A stretch of DNA of 59,830 nt from Mycobacterium sp. PO1 (GCF_017312405.1 NZ_BLTG01000039.1:1-59830), one strand, 5' to 3'; counted from the first letter of the stretch, positions 18,444-27,748 are shown. A program made the numbers and translations. Notes: generated by a model not told the origin, from the letters alone.

Positions 18444-18579
18444 GGTGAGCACTCTAAGGCCACGGGGTCCTGCTCACTATCGGCGCGGTCTGCAGTGCCT
18501 GGACCGGCGGGAACAACCCCTGCCGCAGAAATGTGAGGTAAATCACACCACTACCACCGTCAAACTGGGCACGAATCAT

Positions 18580-18608
18580 TTGGTGCAGGCGTTCGACGCT
18601 GGTACAAA
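18580..18608 (+). promoter_or_regulatory. Putative SigA-type promoter for the DUF4193 gene
   Basis: TTGGTG (18580-18585), a 17-nt spacer and TACAAA (18603-18608) form a good vegetative promoter. The expected start near 18615 gives a short leader containing a GGAGGGG ribosome site before ATG 18642. The rest of the 198-bp gap after cei holds no recognised gene. Confidence 0.6.
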
Positions 18609-18641
18609 GCACTGCTGCAACGAGCTTCACGGAGGGGACAG

Positions 18642-18944
18642 ATGGCCACCGACTACGACGCCCCACGGCGCACCGAAACCGACGACGTTTCCGAGGACTC
18701 CCTGGAGGAGTTGAAGGCACGGCGCAACGAAGCTCAATCCGCTGTCGTTGATGTCGACGAATCCGAGACCGCCGAGTCATTCGAACTCCCGGGGGCCGAC
18801 CTCTCGGGCGAAGAGCTGTCCGTGCGGGTCATCCCCAAACAGGCCGACGAGTTCACCTGCTCGAGCTGCTTCCTGGTTCATCACCGCAGCCGGCTGGCCA
18901 CTGAGAAGAACGGCCTGATGATCTGCTCCGACTGCGCCGCCTGA
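18642..18944 (+). CDS. DUF4193 protein (Rv2699c-like)
   Basis: A 100-residue acidic conserved actinobacterial protein. The C-terminal half carries CSSCFLVHHRSRL and ICSDCAA, two CxxC pairs probably binding zinc. The N-terminal half is Glu/Asp-rich and likely disordered. A strong ribosome site and a clear upstream promoter suggest high expression. Function unknown; the position between cei and the DUF3093 gene is conserved. Confidence 0.92.
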   Translation: MATDYDAPRRTETDDVSEDSLEELKARRNEAQSAVVDVDESETAESFELPGADLSGEELSVRVIPKQADEFTCSSCFLVHHRSRLATEKNGLMICSDCAA

Positions 18945-18946
18945 AT

Positions 18947-19423
18947 TCAGGCGCGCAGCGCGGCCAGCACCTTCTCCGGTCGGCGCGAGCTGACCAGCCA
19001 GTACGGCGTGGGGTCCTCCGGATCGTCGAGCACCACCAGGACCATCGGTCCCACCCACGCCTTGTGCACGACATAGGCGGCCGGGTCGAGCTGGCGGCCC
19101 AGCGCCGCCGATTTCGCTGTGCGTGGCACCTCCGCCGAGCGCGCGATGACGCTGACGGGCAGGTGCGCATCGCCGACCCACAGTTCGGTGTCGCCGCCGC
19201 CGGAGACCACCCGCAGCTCGGTCCGTCCGAGCGCCACCAGGGCGACGGCGGCCACCGGAAGCAGCACCGCGTAAGCCACCCAGTCGGGCAGCACCCGCAC
19301 CCCCTGGTTGACCTCCAGGGCGATCAGCGCGGCCAGTCCCAGGCCGGGCAACCACCACCACAGCGGCACGGACAACCGCTCGCGGTAGCGCACGGTTTGC
19401 GAGGCGGCACGCGTGTCGGACAC
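18947..19423 (-). CDS. DUF3093 membrane protein (Rv2698-like)
   Basis: A 158-residue protein with two membrane segments near the N-terminus ([18 protein letters not shown] and [18 protein letters not shown]) and a soluble C-terminal domain containing [23 protein letters not shown] and [17 protein letters not shown]. This matches DUF3093. It is convergent with the DUF4193 gene (2 bp apart) and divergent from dut, with the start regions 25 bp apart. Function unknown. Confidence 0.87.
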   Translation of the reverse strand: MSDTRAASQTVRYRERLSVPLWWWLPGLGLAALIALEVNQGVRVLPDWVAYAVLLPVAAVALVALGRTELRVVSGGGDTELWVGDAHLPVSVIARSAEVPRTAKSAALGRQLDPAAYVVHKAWVGPMVLVVLDDPEDPTPYWLVSSRRPEKVLAALRA

Positions 19424-19448
19424 GTGCCCAAGAGTAATCTGTGACGCC

Positions 19449-19913
19449 GTGTCCCCCTCTCTGGCGGTAGTACGACTGGACCGCGACCTACCGCTGCCCA
19501 GCCGGGCCCACGACGGCGACGCGGGTGTGGATCTGTACAGCGCTCACGACGTCGAACTGGCGCCGGGGGAGCGGGCGCTGGTGGGCACCGGGGTGGCGGT
19601 TGCCATCCCGCACGGCATGGTCGGGCTCGTGCACCCGCGCTCGGGTCTTGCTGCTCGCGTGGGGCTTTCGATCGTCAACAGCCCCGGCACGATCGATGCC
19701 GGCTATCGCGGCGAGATCAAGGTGGCGCTGATCAACCTCGACCCGCAGACCCCCATCATCGTGCGCCGTGGCGACCGGATCGCTCAATTGCTGGTGCAGC
19801 GGGTGGAGTTGCCCGAGCTGGTCGAGGTGGGGTCGTTCGACGAAGCCGGACTGGCCGACACGACGCGCGGCGACGGTGGGCATGGTTCCTCCGGTGGACA
19901 TGCGAGTCTGTGA
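19449..19913 (+). CDS. dut: dUTP diphosphatase
   Basis: Trimeric dUTPase that converts dUTP to dUMP and pyrophosphate. The 154 residues contain all five motifs: AGVDLYS (1), PRSGLAAR (2), [13 protein letters not shown] (3), [11 protein letters not shown] (4) and the C-terminal [11 protein letters not shown] (5), with the mycobacterial tail HASL. GTG 19449 lies 8 nt after TAATCT, consistent with leaderless transcription, and gives exactly the M. tuberculosis length; the reading from 19413 is therefore rejected. Confidence 0.97.
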   Translation: MSPSLAVVRLDRDLPLPSRAHDGDAGVDLYSAHDVELAPGERALVGTGVAVAIPHGMVGLVHPRSGLAARVGLSIVNSPGTIDAGYRGEIKVALINLDPQTPIIVRRGDRIAQLLVQRVELPELVEVGSFDEAGLADTTRGDGGHGSSGGHASL

Positions 19914-19976
19914 GACTGGGAACGCGCGCGAAGACCGGGCAGAACTGCACACATCTACGAGCATGGTGACGAGGAA

Positions 19977-20813
19977 ATGGCACTGAGACGGCATCGCAAA
20001 GACGAGAGCACCGACGCAACCGAGGGGCGCGGCCCGGCCTCCGCTGAGGCCGACGAGGAACTCGACGGCCCCTTCGACATCGACGACTTCGACGACCCGT
20101 CGGTGGCCGCCCTGGCCCGGCTGGACCTGGGCTCGGTGCTGATCCCCATGCCCGAGGCGGGGCAGGTGCAGGTGGAGGTCGGCGAGAACGGCGTCCCTAC
20201 CGCGGTGTGGGTGGTGACACCGAATGGCCGTTTCACCATTGCGGCATACGCCGCGCCCAAATCGGCGGGGTTGTGGCGTGAGGTGGCCTCGGAGTTGGCC
20301 GACTCGCTGCGCAAGGATGTGCCCACGGTCAGCATCGTGGACGGCCCGTGGGGGCGAGAGGTCATCGGGGCCGGCGGCCAGGGAAACGTCGTGGTGCGTT
20401 TCATCGGCGTAGACGGGTACCGGTGGATGATCCGGTGCGTAGTCAACGGTCCGCAGGACCGCATCGACGCGCTGGTGGATCAGGCGCGAAATGCACTGGC
20501 CGACACGGTGGTTCGGCGAGGGGACACTCCGATGCCGGTCCGCACACCGCTGCAGGTGCAGCTACCTGAGCCGATGGCGGCCCAGCTGCGCGCAGCTGCC
20601 GAGCAGGCCGCCGCGCAGCAGGCCGCGGCTCGGCAGCAGTCAGGGCAACAGCAACCGAGCCCCCAGCAGCCCAATGCTGAGCAACCGAATCCGCAGCAAC
20701 CGAATCCGCAGCAGCCCGGTGCGGACCCCCAACAGCCACAGGCCCAGCCCGCCGCCCGGCGGAGTACTCCGGGCTCGGCGATGCAACAGCTGCGCACCAT
20801 CACCGGAGGGTGA
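19977..20813 (+). CDS. DUF3710 protein with a Gln/Pro-rich tail
   Basis: A 278-residue cytoplasmic protein of the DUF3710 family (Rv2696c-like). The acidic N-terminus (DIDDFDDP) is followed by the conserved domain with WVVTPNGRFTIAAYAAPKS, PWGREVIG and VDGYRWMIRCVVNGP. The last 90 residues are low complexity: Ala/Gln-rich, then repeats based on NPQQP. The tail repeats may vary between strains. It is downstream of dut on the same strand. Function unknown. Confidence 0.85.
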   Translation: MALRRHRKDESTDATEGRGPASAEADEELDGPFDIDDFDDPSVAALARLDLGSVLIPMPEAGQVQVEVGENGVPTAVWVVTPNGRFTIAAYAAPKSAGLWREVASELADSLRKDVPTVSIVDGPWGREVIGAGGQGNVVVRFIGVDGYRWMIRCVVNGPQDRIDALVDQARNALADTVVRRGDTPMPVRTPLQVQLPEPMAAQLRAAAEQAAAQQAAARQQSGQQQPSPQQPNAEQPNPQQPNPQQPGADPQQPQAQPAARRSTPGSAMQQLRTITGG

Positions 20814-20955
20814 CGGCCCAACCGGGTGGCGTGTCAGCCAAGCGACGGTGACGGGTTGTCCGGGTGACGGGGCCGTTGCCTGACGGGTCGATCGCCTGAC
20901 GTGGTCTCGCCCCGTGAGCTATTGACGTCACGTGAGCTCCCGACCGAGTGGTGGA

Positions 20956-21693
20956 TCAACCGGGGAAGTGTCGCCCGGCGGGTTCCTCGGCCTCGTGCAG
21001 CGCCGCGAGACACTGCCTGCCCAGCACTGACGGGTCGGCGCCGATCTCGTCGAGTGTGACCGTTCGCAGCGACGACCGCGGCGCGGCCGACACCCACTCG
21101 ACGCCCATCTCCACCGGATGCACCGGATCGTCGGTGGCCGAGACCACACCGAGGGGAACGGCCAACCCCTCGAGCTGGCCGGTGGTCGGCGCCACGTAGT
21201 GCGCAGCCTCGTCCATGGCGTCGGGCAGGGCGGGCCACTGCGGCAGCCACGACCGCGCGAGCTCATCAGCAAGCCACCGAGGACTGGTGGCCTGCATCTG
21301 GGCGGTGGCCGACACCAGCCCGTCGCGCCGCAACAGCTGTGCAGAGTATCGGGCGGCCAGCGCGGCCGGCGCGGCATCCGGTTCGCCGGTCCATGCGGGC
21401 AGCGCCGCCAATACCGCGATCACGCCGCCGGGATGCGCCAGCGCCCACTCCGTCGCCACCGCGGCGCCGATGGACACCCCGCCCACCGCGATCGGCTCGG
21501 GTCGCACCGCCCGCGCGATGTTGTCGAGCTCGTCGAGGTAACCGGCGATGAGCCGGTGCGGTTGCGGGGACGGTGTCACCACCACGGCGCCCACCTCGTG
21601 CAGCGCGGGCGCGAACGCGCGGTAGACGAAGTCGTCGTCCGACCCCGTCCCGGGAAGCAGAACGATGGTGACGCCGCGCAAGTTGACCGCCAT
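20956..21693 (-). CDS. Alpha/beta hydrolase (Rv2695-like)
   Basis: A 245-residue alpha/beta-fold protein: IVLLPGTGSDDDF at the oxyanion-hole position, nucleophile elbow GGVSIGAAVA (Ser in GVSIG), and VVSATDDPVHPVEM, where an acid and a His are close together. The late-strand catalytic His is less obvious than in classical members. No signal peptide. Substrate unknown. The 142 bp before it on the plus strand contain only short TGACGGG-type quasi-repeats and no gene. Confidence 0.8.
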   Translation of the reverse strand: MAVNLRGVTIVLLPGTGSDDDFVYRAFAPALHEVGAVVVTPSPQPHRLIAGYLDELDNIARAVRPEPIAVGGVSIGAAVATEWALAHPGGVIAVLAALPAWTGEPDAAPAALAARYSAQLLRRDGLVSATAQMQATSPRWLADELARSWLPQWPALPDAMDEAAHYVAPTTGQLEGLAVPLGVVSATDDPVHPVEMGVEWVSAAPRSSLRTVTLDEIGADPSVLGRQCLAALHEAEEPAGRHFPG

Positions 21694-21822
21694 GGACTCG
21701 ATCGTGCCTGGTCGCGGAAAGCTCGGCGCGCCGACCCGCCCTGACGTGGCATCCGGGAAGTAAGAGGTCTACCGTGGCGTTGGTTGGGGCAAATCCACAG
21801 TGGATTGACAGAAGGTGAAGCC

Positions 21823-22194
21823 ATGGCCACGGCCGAGGGGTATCTACGGCGGCTGACTCGTCGGTTGACCGAAGACCCAGAGCAACTCGACGTCGAGGAA
21901 CTCAGCGAAGATCCGGCCAACACCGGCGCGCAGAAGGCGATCAACTGCCAGCGCGGCCAGGAGGTCACGATGGTGGGCACGTTGCGCAGCGTCGAATGCA
22001 ACGGCAAAGGATGCGCAGGCGGTGTGAAAGCCGAACTGTTCGACGGCACCGATTCGGTGATGCTGGTCTGGCTCGGTCAGCGCCGCATCCCCGGTATCGA
22101 ATCGGGTCGCACCCTGAAGGTGCACGGCCGGGTGGGCAAGCTCGACAGCGGTGCCAAAGCGATCTACAACCCCCATTACGAGATCCAGAAGTGA
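21823..22194 (+). CDS. OB-fold nucleic-acid-binding protein (Rv2694c-like)
   Basis: A 123-residue protein. GQEVTMVGTLRSVE starts an OB-fold strand, followed by GCAGGVKAELFDGTDSVML, WLGQRRIPGIESGRTLKV and the end NPHYEIQK. The N-terminal 40 residues are helical and charged. ATG 21823 has AGAAGGTGA upstream and matches the family start MAT-EGYLRRLTRRLTED. Its stop overlaps the GTG of the next gene (GTGA), so the two are translationally coupled. Its nucleic-acid substrate is unknown. Confidence 0.87.
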   Translation: MATAEGYLRRLTRRLTEDPEQLDVEELSEDPANTGAQKAINCQRGQEVTMVGTLRSVECNGKGCAGGVKAELFDGTDSVMLVWLGQRRIPGIESGRTLKVHGRVGKLDSGAKAIYNPHYEIQK

Positions 22195-22994
22195 GTGACC
22201 CGGGCAGCGAACCGGGCACGCAGACTTCCTCGCCGCGGGGCGCCACCGTCCTGCAACAGATGGGCGGCGTCAGCGGCCTCATCTACTCGTCGCTGCCCGT
22301 ACTGGTGTTCGTGCCGGTGTCGTCGGCGTTCGGGTTGGTGCCCGCGATCGCCGCGGCGCTCGGCGTCGCGACGGCGATCCTGGTGTGGCGGCTCTTCCGC
22401 CGGGAATCGACCCAGCCGGCGATCTCCGGGTTCTTCGCCGTTGCGATCAGCGCGCTGATCGCCTACCTGGTGGGGGCCTCGAAGGGGTATTTCCTGCTCG
22501 GCATCTGGATGTCGCTGTTCTGGGCGATCGTCTTCGCGGCGTCGGTGGTCATCCGCAGGCCGGTGGTGGGCTACATCTGGGGCTGGGTGCACACCCAGGA
22601 CCGCGGCGCCTGGCGCGACGTGCGCCGCGCGGTCCGCGCCTTCGACATCGCCACGCTGGTGTGGGTGCTGGTGTTCACCTCACGGTTCGTCGTGCAGCAC
22701 CACCTGTACGACGCCGACCAGACCGGGTGGCTCGGTGTTGCCCGGATCGCGATGGGCTGGCCGTTGACGGCGGTGGCCGCGCTGGTGACGTATCTGGCGA
22801 TCAAGGCCGCGCAGCGCGCGGTGCGGGACCACGCCGGCGACACCGAGACGACGACCGGCGACACCGCAACACCCGACGGCGCGACAACGGGCACCGGGAC
22901 CCCCGACAGCGTGACGACGGGCAGCGAGACGCCCGACACCGTGACCACCGACAGTGCCGACGACGCGACCGCGCGGGGCGACGCTCAGCGCTGA
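22191..22994 (+). CDS. DUF3159 membrane protein (Rv2693c-like)
   Basis: A 267-residue protein with about five membrane segments (e.g. LIYSSLPVLVFVPVSSAFG, GFFAVAISALIAYLVGASKG, LGIWMSLFWAIVFAASVVI) and the family motif RRPVVGYIWGWVHT. The C-terminus is a Thr/Asp-rich tail with imperfect repeats of TPD-VTT type, probably disordered. GTG 22191 overlaps the previous stop. It is convergent with the ceoC-like gene, overlapping by 10 bp. Function unknown. Confidence 0.85.
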   Translation: MSDPGSEPGTQTSSPRGATVLQQMGGVSGLIYSSLPVLVFVPVSSAFGLVPAIAAALGVATAILVWRLFRRESTQPAISGFFAVAISALIAYLVGASKGYFLLGIWMSLFWAIVFAASVVIRRPVVGYIWGWVHTQDRGAWRDVRRAVRAFDIATLVWVLVFTSRFVVQHHLYDADQTGWLGVARIAMGWPLTAVAALVTYLAIKAAQRAVRDHAGDTETTTGDTATPDGATTGTGTPDSVTTGSETPDTVTTDSADDATARGDAQR

Positions 22995-23650
22995 CGCGGG
23001 TGCAGCACCTGCGCGCGCAGCTCGTCCTCGACCTCGGTCACCGCGACGAACAGCAGCTCGTCGCCGCCCTCGAGCGGCTCATCGCCCTCCGGAACGATCA
23101 CCCGCGGGCCGCGCAGGATGGTGACCAGTGACGCGTCGCGGGGCAAGTCCAGGCGTTTGACCGGCTTGCCGCCCCACGGCGTGTCGTCGGGCAGCGTGAT
23201 CTCGACGAGGTTCGCCTGACCCTTGCGGAACTCCATCAGCCGCACCAGGTCGCCGACCGACACAGCTTCCTCCACCAGCGACGCGAGCATGCGCGGGGTG
23301 GACACCGCCACGTCGACACCCCACGCTTCGTCGAAGAGCCATTCGTTGCGAGGGTCGTTGACACGTGCCACCACCCGCGGCACCGCGAACTCGGTCTTGG
23401 ACAACAGGCTGACCACCACGTTGGCCTTGTCGTCGCCGGTCGCCGCGATCACCACGTCGAACTCCTCGAGCTTGACCGACTCGAGAAGGCTCAGCTCGCA
23501 GGCGTCCCCGAGCCGCCAGTGCGCGGCGGGAATGGCGTCGACGTCGATGTGGTCGGGGTTACGTTCGAGCAGCGTGACCTCGTGAGCATCGACGAGCTCA
23601 CGGGCGATGGATCGCCCGACGGCACCGGCCCCGGCGATGGCGACTTTCAT
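22985..23650 (-). CDS. ceoC: TrkA-type K+ uptake regulatory subunit (CeoC-like)
   Basis: A 221-residue cytoplasmic ring subunit of a Trk-type potassium channel. The RCK-N NAD-binding domain begins MKVAIAGAGAVGRSIA with an acidic strand end (LLERN), and the RCK-C domain starts near QANLVEITLPDDTPW. It pairs with the next TrkA protein (ceoB), as Rv2691/Rv2692 do. Its start is reached through a chain of ATGA overlaps from ceoB (see the repeat at 23646-23726). Confidence 0.9.
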   Translation of the reverse strand: MKVAIAGAGAVGRSIARELVDAHEVTLLERNPDHIDVDAIPAAHWRLGDACELSLLESVKLEEFDVVIAATGDDKANVVVSLLSKTEFAVPRVVARVNDPRNEWLFDEAWGVDVAVSTPRMLASLVEEAVSVGDLVRLMEFRKGQANLVEITLPDDTPWGGKPVKRLDLPRDASLVTILRGPRVIVPEGDEPLEGGDELLFVAVTEVEDELRAQVLHPRQR

Positions 23651-23726
23651 CCGCGCCGCTCCTCATGATCGTCGTCGGCGGTCTTCATCTGCGCCGCTCC
23701 TCGTGATCGTCGTCGGCGGTGTTCAT
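23646..23726 (-). repeat. Tandem 38-bp repeat with two coupled 13-codon mini-ORFs
   Basis: Two 38-bp units (23684-23721 and 23646-23683 region) differ at only a few positions, and each carries a GAGGAG ribosome site and an ATG. Read on the minus strand, the ceoB stop overlaps ATG 23726, which opens MNTADDDHEERRR (stop 23687-23685). That stop overlaps ATG 23688, opening MKTADDDHEERRG (stop 23649-23647). That stop in turn overlaps the ceoC ATG 23650. All three junctions are ATGA. It probably arose by duplication of the ceoC translation-initiation region. Confidence 0.8.
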
Positions 23727-24394
23727 GCCTCTGCTTCCTCACCGGGCGGCAACGCCGCGATCGCCAGCGCTTCGGCGATGTGCCCGGCGATCGCCGCCAG
23801 ATAGACCTGGTCGCCGGACTGGACGACGGTCTTGGCGTCGGGCAGCAGACCCGCGCCGAAGCGGATCACGAACGACACCCGCCCGGCGGTGGCGGTCTCG
23901 AGCTCACTGATCCGCCGACCCACCCAGCCCTCGTGCAGCGTGAGTTCGGTCACGCCGACGTTGCCGCTGGGGTCGCGCCATTTGGTCGTCTCGGTCTCGC
24001 GGGTCAACACATGCAGCAGACGGTCGGTCGTCCACGGCACGGTGGCCACCGTGGGGATGCCCAGCCGCTCGTAGACCGCCGCGCGTTTGGCGTCGTAGAT
24101 CCGGGCCACCACGCGCTGCACGCCGAAGGTCTCACGCGCCACGCGCGCGGAGATGATGTTGGAGTTGTCCCCCGAGGACACCGCGGCGAAGGCCGACGCG
24201 TCCTCGATACCGGCGCGCACCAGCACGTCCCGGTCGAATCCCATGCCCAGCACCCGCTCCCCGGAGAAGTCCGGGGACAGCCGGTGAAAGGCCGTGCCGT
24301 CCCGGTCGATCACGGCGACGTCATGGCCGATCCGGGCCAGACTGTCCGCCAACGATGCGCCCACCCGGCCGCATCCCATCACCACTACCCGCAC
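23723..24394 (-). CDS. ceoB: TrkA-type K+ uptake regulatory subunit (CeoB-like)
   Basis: A 223-residue partner of ceoC with RCK-N (MRVVVMGCGRVGASLADSLA, VIDRD as the ribose-binding acid) and RCK-C (VTELTLHEGWVGRRISEL). M. tuberculosis uses two such proteins as potassium-dependent regulators of membrane Trk channels and stress survival. It is first of the pair on the minus strand and divergent from the APC permease gene. Its stop overlaps the first mini-ORF start described at 23646-23726. Confidence 0.9.
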   Translation of the reverse strand: MRVVVMGCGRVGASLADSLARIGHDVAVIDRDGTAFHRLSPDFSGERVLGMGFDRDVLVRAGIEDASAFAAVSSGDNSNIISARVARETFGVQRVVARIYDAKRAAVYERLGIPTVATVPWTTDRLLHVLTRETETTKWRDPSGNVGVTELTLHEGWVGRRISELETATAGRVSFVIRFGAGLLPDAKTVVQSGDQVYLAAIAGHIAEALAIAALPPGEEAEA

Positions 24395-24515
24395 CGACGG
24401 TCCTTTCCGGCCTGAGCCGACGTGGCATACCGATACCTGCGGTTGTGTAACCCGCGCACCCGGAACGCTACCGCTTTCCTACGGTCGGGTGGCTGCGGGC
24501 TTACTCTTGGCAGTC

Positions 24516-26510
24516 GTGTCCAAGCTTTCGACGGTCGCCCGCCGTCTCGTGCTGGGTCGGCCGTTCCGCAGCGACAAGCTCGCCCACACGCTGCTGCCCA
24601 AACGGATCGCGCTGCCCGTCTTCGCCTCTGACGCGTTGTCCTCCGTGGCGTACGCACCCGAGGAGATCTTCCTGGTGCTCTCGGTCGCCGGACTCGCGGC
24701 CTACTCCATGGCGCCGTGGATCGGTCTGGCCGTGGCCGTGGTCATGCTCGTCGTCATCGCCAGCTACCGGCAGAACGTGCACGCCTATCCGTCCGGCGGC
24801 GGTGACTACGAGGTGGTCACCACCAACCTGGGCCCGACCGCGGGGCTGACGGTGGCCAGTGCGCTGCTGGTGGACTACGTGCTGACGGTCGCGGTGTCGA
24901 TGTCGTCGGCGGCGTCGAACATCGGCTCGGCGATCCCGTTCGTCGACGACCACAAGGTGTGGTTCGCGGTGACGGCGATCCTGGTGCTGGCCTCGCTGAA
25001 CCTGCGCGGCATCCGGGAGTCGGGCACCGCCTTCGCCATCCCCACCTATGCGTTCATGATCGGCATGTTCGCGATGCTGTTCTGGGGCTTCTTCCAGATC
25101 CACGTGCTCGGCGAGCCGCTGCGCGCCGAATCCGCCGATTTCGAGATGCACTCCGAGCACGGCGACATCCTCGGCTTCGCGTTGGTCTTCCTCGTCGCCC
25201 GGGCGTTCTCGTCCGGCAGCGCCGCGCTGACCGGTGTGGAAGCGATCAGCAACGGGGTGCCCGCGTTTCGTAAACCGAAGTCCCGCAACGCCGCGACGAC
25301 GCTGGCGCTGCTGGGGGCCATCGCGATCACGCTGTTCATGGGCATGATCCTGCTGGCCCAGGACACCGGCGTGCAGATCGCCGAGCGGCCGCTGGAACAG
25401 CTCGAAGGCGCCCCCGACGACTACCAGCAGAAAACGCTCATCGCCCAATTGGCGGAAACGGTGTTCCACGGATTCGCGCCCGGGCTGTACCTGATCGCCG
25501 GTGTGACCGCGCTGATCCTGGTGCTGGCGGCCAACACCGCGTTCAACGGTTTCCCGGTCCTGGGGTCGATCCTCGCGCAGGACCGTTTCCTGCCGCGGCA
25601 GCTGCACACCCGCGGTGACCGCCTGGCGTTCTCCAACGGCATCCTGTTCCTGGCGTTCGGCGCCATCGCGTTCGTCGTCGCATTCCAGGCTCAGGTCACC
25701 GCGCTGATCCACCTCTACATCGTGGGGGTGTTCGTGTCCTTCACGCTGAGCCAGATCGGCATGGTCAAACACTGGACACGGCTGTTGCGGACCGAGACCG
25801 ATGCTGTGGTGCGCAGCCGGATGAAGCGCTCACGGGTGATCAACACGATCGGCTTCCTGTGCACCGGCACGGTGCTGATCATCGTGGTCGTCACCAAGTT
25901 CATGGTGGGCGCGTGGATCGCCATCCTGGCGATGACGGCGATGTTCGTCATCATGAAGATGATCCACAGCCATTACGCGGCGGTCAGCCGTGAGCTGGAG
26001 AAGCGCGCCGCCGAGACCGAGGACATCGTGCTGCCCAGTCGCAACCACGCGATCGTGCTGGTCTCCAACGTCCACATGCCGACGCTGCGGGCGCTGGCCT
26101 ACGCGCGCGCCACCCGCCCCGACGTGCTCGAGGCCGTCACGGTCAGCGTCGACGACGCCGAGACGCGCGAGCTGGTGCACAAGTGGGAGAACAGCGACAT
26201 CAGCGTGCCGTTGAAGGTCATTGCCTCGCCCTACCGCGAGATCACCCGTCCGGTGCTCGACTACGTCAAGCGGGTGTCCAAGGACTCGCCCCGCACCGTG
26301 GTCACCGTGTTCATCCCCGAGTACGTGGTGGGGCACTGGTGGGAGCAGGTGTTGCACAACCAGAGCGCGCTGCGGTTGAAGGGCAGGCTGTTGTTCGAGC
26401 CCAATGTGATGGTCACCTCGGTGCCCTGGCAGCTGTCGTCGTCGGAACGGTTGAAGAACCTGCAGCCGCAGTCGGCTCCCGGCGACGCGCGCAAGGGATT
26501 CCTCGATTGA
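24516..26510 (+). CDS. APC-superfamily amino-acid/K+ permease (Rv2690c-like)
   Basis: A 664-residue permease with 12 predicted membrane helices in the first 490 residues and a 170-residue cytoplasmic C-terminal domain. Family signatures are ALPVFASDALSSVAYAPEE at helix 1 and SYRQNVHAYPSGGGDYEV at helix 2. The C-terminal domain contains RNHAIVLVSNVHMPTLRALAYARA, related to universal-stress-like tails of KimA-type potassium importers, so potassium transport is plausible given the adjacent TrkA pair. GTG 24516 (VSKLSTVARR) follows TACTCT by 8 nt; upstream in-frame sequence is non-conserved. Its stop overlaps the next start. Confidence 0.85.
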   Translation: MSKLSTVARRLVLGRPFRSDKLAHTLLPKRIALPVFASDALSSVAYAPEEIFLVLSVAGLAAYSMAPWIGLAVAVVMLVVIASYRQNVHAYPSGGGDYEVVTTNLGPTAGLTVASALLVDYVLTVAVSMSSAASNIGSAIPFVDDHKVWFAVTAILVLASLNLRGIRESGTAFAIPTYAFMIGMFAMLFWGFFQIHVLGEPLRAESADFEMHSEHGDILGFALVFLVARAFSSGSAALTGVEAISNGVPAFRKPKSRNAATTLALLGAIAITLFMGMILLAQDTGVQIAERPLEQLEGAPDDYQQKTLIAQLAETVFHGFAPGLYLIAGVTALILVLAANTAFNGFPVLGSILAQDRFLPRQLHTRGDRLAFSNGILFLAFGAIAFVVAFQAQVTALIHLYIVGVFVSFTLSQIGMVKHWTRLLRTETDAVVRSRMKRSRVINTIGFLCTGTVLIIVVVTKFMVGAWIAILAMTAMFVIMKMIHSHYAAVSRELEKRAAETEDIVLPSRNHAIVLVSNVHMPTLRALAYARATRPDVLEAVTVSVDDAETRELVHKWENSDISVPLKVIASPYREITRPVLDYVKRVSKDSPRTVVTVFIPEYVVGHWWEQVLHNQSALRLKGRLLFEPNVMVTSVPWQLSSSERLKNLQPQSAPGDARKGFLD

Positions 26511-27748
26511 GTGCCGCCGACCGGCCGACCGAACTCACGCTGACCACGGGCCCGCCGGCCAACGGAGGCAGCTGCGTCGCCCGCCACGACGGACGGGTGG
26601 TGTTCGTGCGGCACGCTCTGCCCGGGGAGACGGTGCGGGTGCGGTTGACCGGGGGAGCGGCGCCGACCACGTCGTACTGGACCGGCGACGCCGTCGAGAT
26701 CCTCGAGCCGTCCCCCGGCCGTGTCGAATCACTGTGCCCCATCGCCGGTGTGGACGGCGCGGGGTGCTGCGATCTGGCGTTCGCCGAACCGGTGACCGCG
26801 CGGCGCCTCAAGGGCGCCGTGGTGGCCAATCAGCTCGAGCGTCTCGGCGGATACCGGTGGCGCGACGAGTCCGAGGCGATCGCCGAACCGGTCGGTGACG
26901 CCGGCCCCGCCGGGTGGCGCACCCGGGTGCGACTGGCCACGTCGGAGGACGGACAGGCGGGATTTCACCGCTACCACAGCGACGAACTGGTCCACCGGCT
27001 CGACTGCGCGCAGTTGCCCGACGGCCTGCTCGCCGACCTGGCGCACGAGCGCTGGCCGGGAGGTGCCCAGATCCACGTCGCCGTCGACAGCGACGGCGCG
27101 CGCCACGTGGCGGTGTCGCAGCGGCGCGAGGGCGGACGACGGGGATCCGACCGTGGCCGCACCGCCACCCGCGTCGTCGACGGGGCCTACGAGGCGGTGC
27201 AGAGGGTCGCGGGCCGGACCTGGCAGATCCCGGTGACCGCGTTCTGGCAGGCCCACCGGGATGCGCCGGACTGCTACAGCACTGTGGTCGGCCGATGGGC
27301 TCAGCTCAGCGCCGGAATGACCGCATGGGATCTGTACGGAGGCGCCGGCATCTTCGCCGCGACGATGGCCGCGGCGGTGGGCGACACCGGACGGGTGCTC
27401 ACCGTCGACACCTCCCGCGCCTCCGCCCGCGCGGCGCGCGAGGCGCTGGCGGATCTGGGGGCGGTGACGGTGCTCACCGATTCGGTCCGGCGGGCGTTGA
27501 CCGCACAGCGCCAGCGCGCCGACGTGGCCGTGCTCGACCCTCCCCGCACCGGGGCCGGCCGTGAGGTGATCGACCTGCTCGCCGCTGCCGGAGTGCCCCG
27601 GATCATCCATATCGGTTGCGAGGCAGCCTCTTTCGCGCGTGATATCGGCCTGTACCTGGCCCGCGGTTACCGCGTCGAGGATCTGCGCGTCTTCGATTCC
27701 TTCCCGCTGACCCACCATGTTGAGTGCATCGCGGTGCTGCAGAGATAA
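26507..27748 (+). CDS. TrmA/RumA-family RNA (uracil-5-)-methyltransferase-like protein
   Basis: A 413-residue SAM-dependent methyltransferase (Rv2689c-like). An N-terminal TRAM-like OB domain (FVRHALPGETVRVRLTG) precedes a central region with GAGCCDLAFAEP and the catalytic domain: QAHRDAPDCYSTVVGRW, the SAM motif WDLYGGAGIFAATMAA, VAVLDPPRTGAGREVID, and the nucleophile Cys in IHIGCEAASFARD. TTG 26507 overlaps the permease stop (TTGA), indicating coupling. It lacks the full four-Cys iron-sulphur set of RumA. The target RNA position is unknown. Confidence 0.85.
   Translation: MSAADRPTELTLTTGPPANGGSCVARHDGRVVFVRHALPGETVRVRLTGGAAPTTSYWTGDAVEILEPSPGRVESLCPIAGVDGAGCCDLAFAEPVTARRLKGAVVANQLERLGGYRWRDESEAIAEPVGDAGPAGWRTRVRLATSEDGQAGFHRYHSDELVHRLDCAQLPDGLLADLAHERWPGGAQIHVAVDSDGARHVAVSQRREGGRRGSDRGRTATRVVDGAYEAVQRVAGRTWQIPVTAFWQAHRDAPDCYSTVVGRWAQLSAGMTAWDLYGGAGIFAATMAAAVGDTGRVLTVDTSRASARAAREALADLGAVTVLTDSVRRALTAQRQRADVAVLDPPRTGAGREVIDLLAAAGVPRIIHIGCEAASFARDIGLYLARGYRVEDLRVFDSFPLTHHVECIAVLQR

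Noticed and set aside
20814..20955. TGACGGG/CTGACG quasi-repeats as a regulatory array
   Set aside because: Copies are irregular in spacing and sequence and no binding-site consensus was recognised.
24501..25772. 423-codon open frame antisense to the APC permease
   Set aside because: Composition is His/Arg/Gln-rich without domains; the permease strand is convincing.
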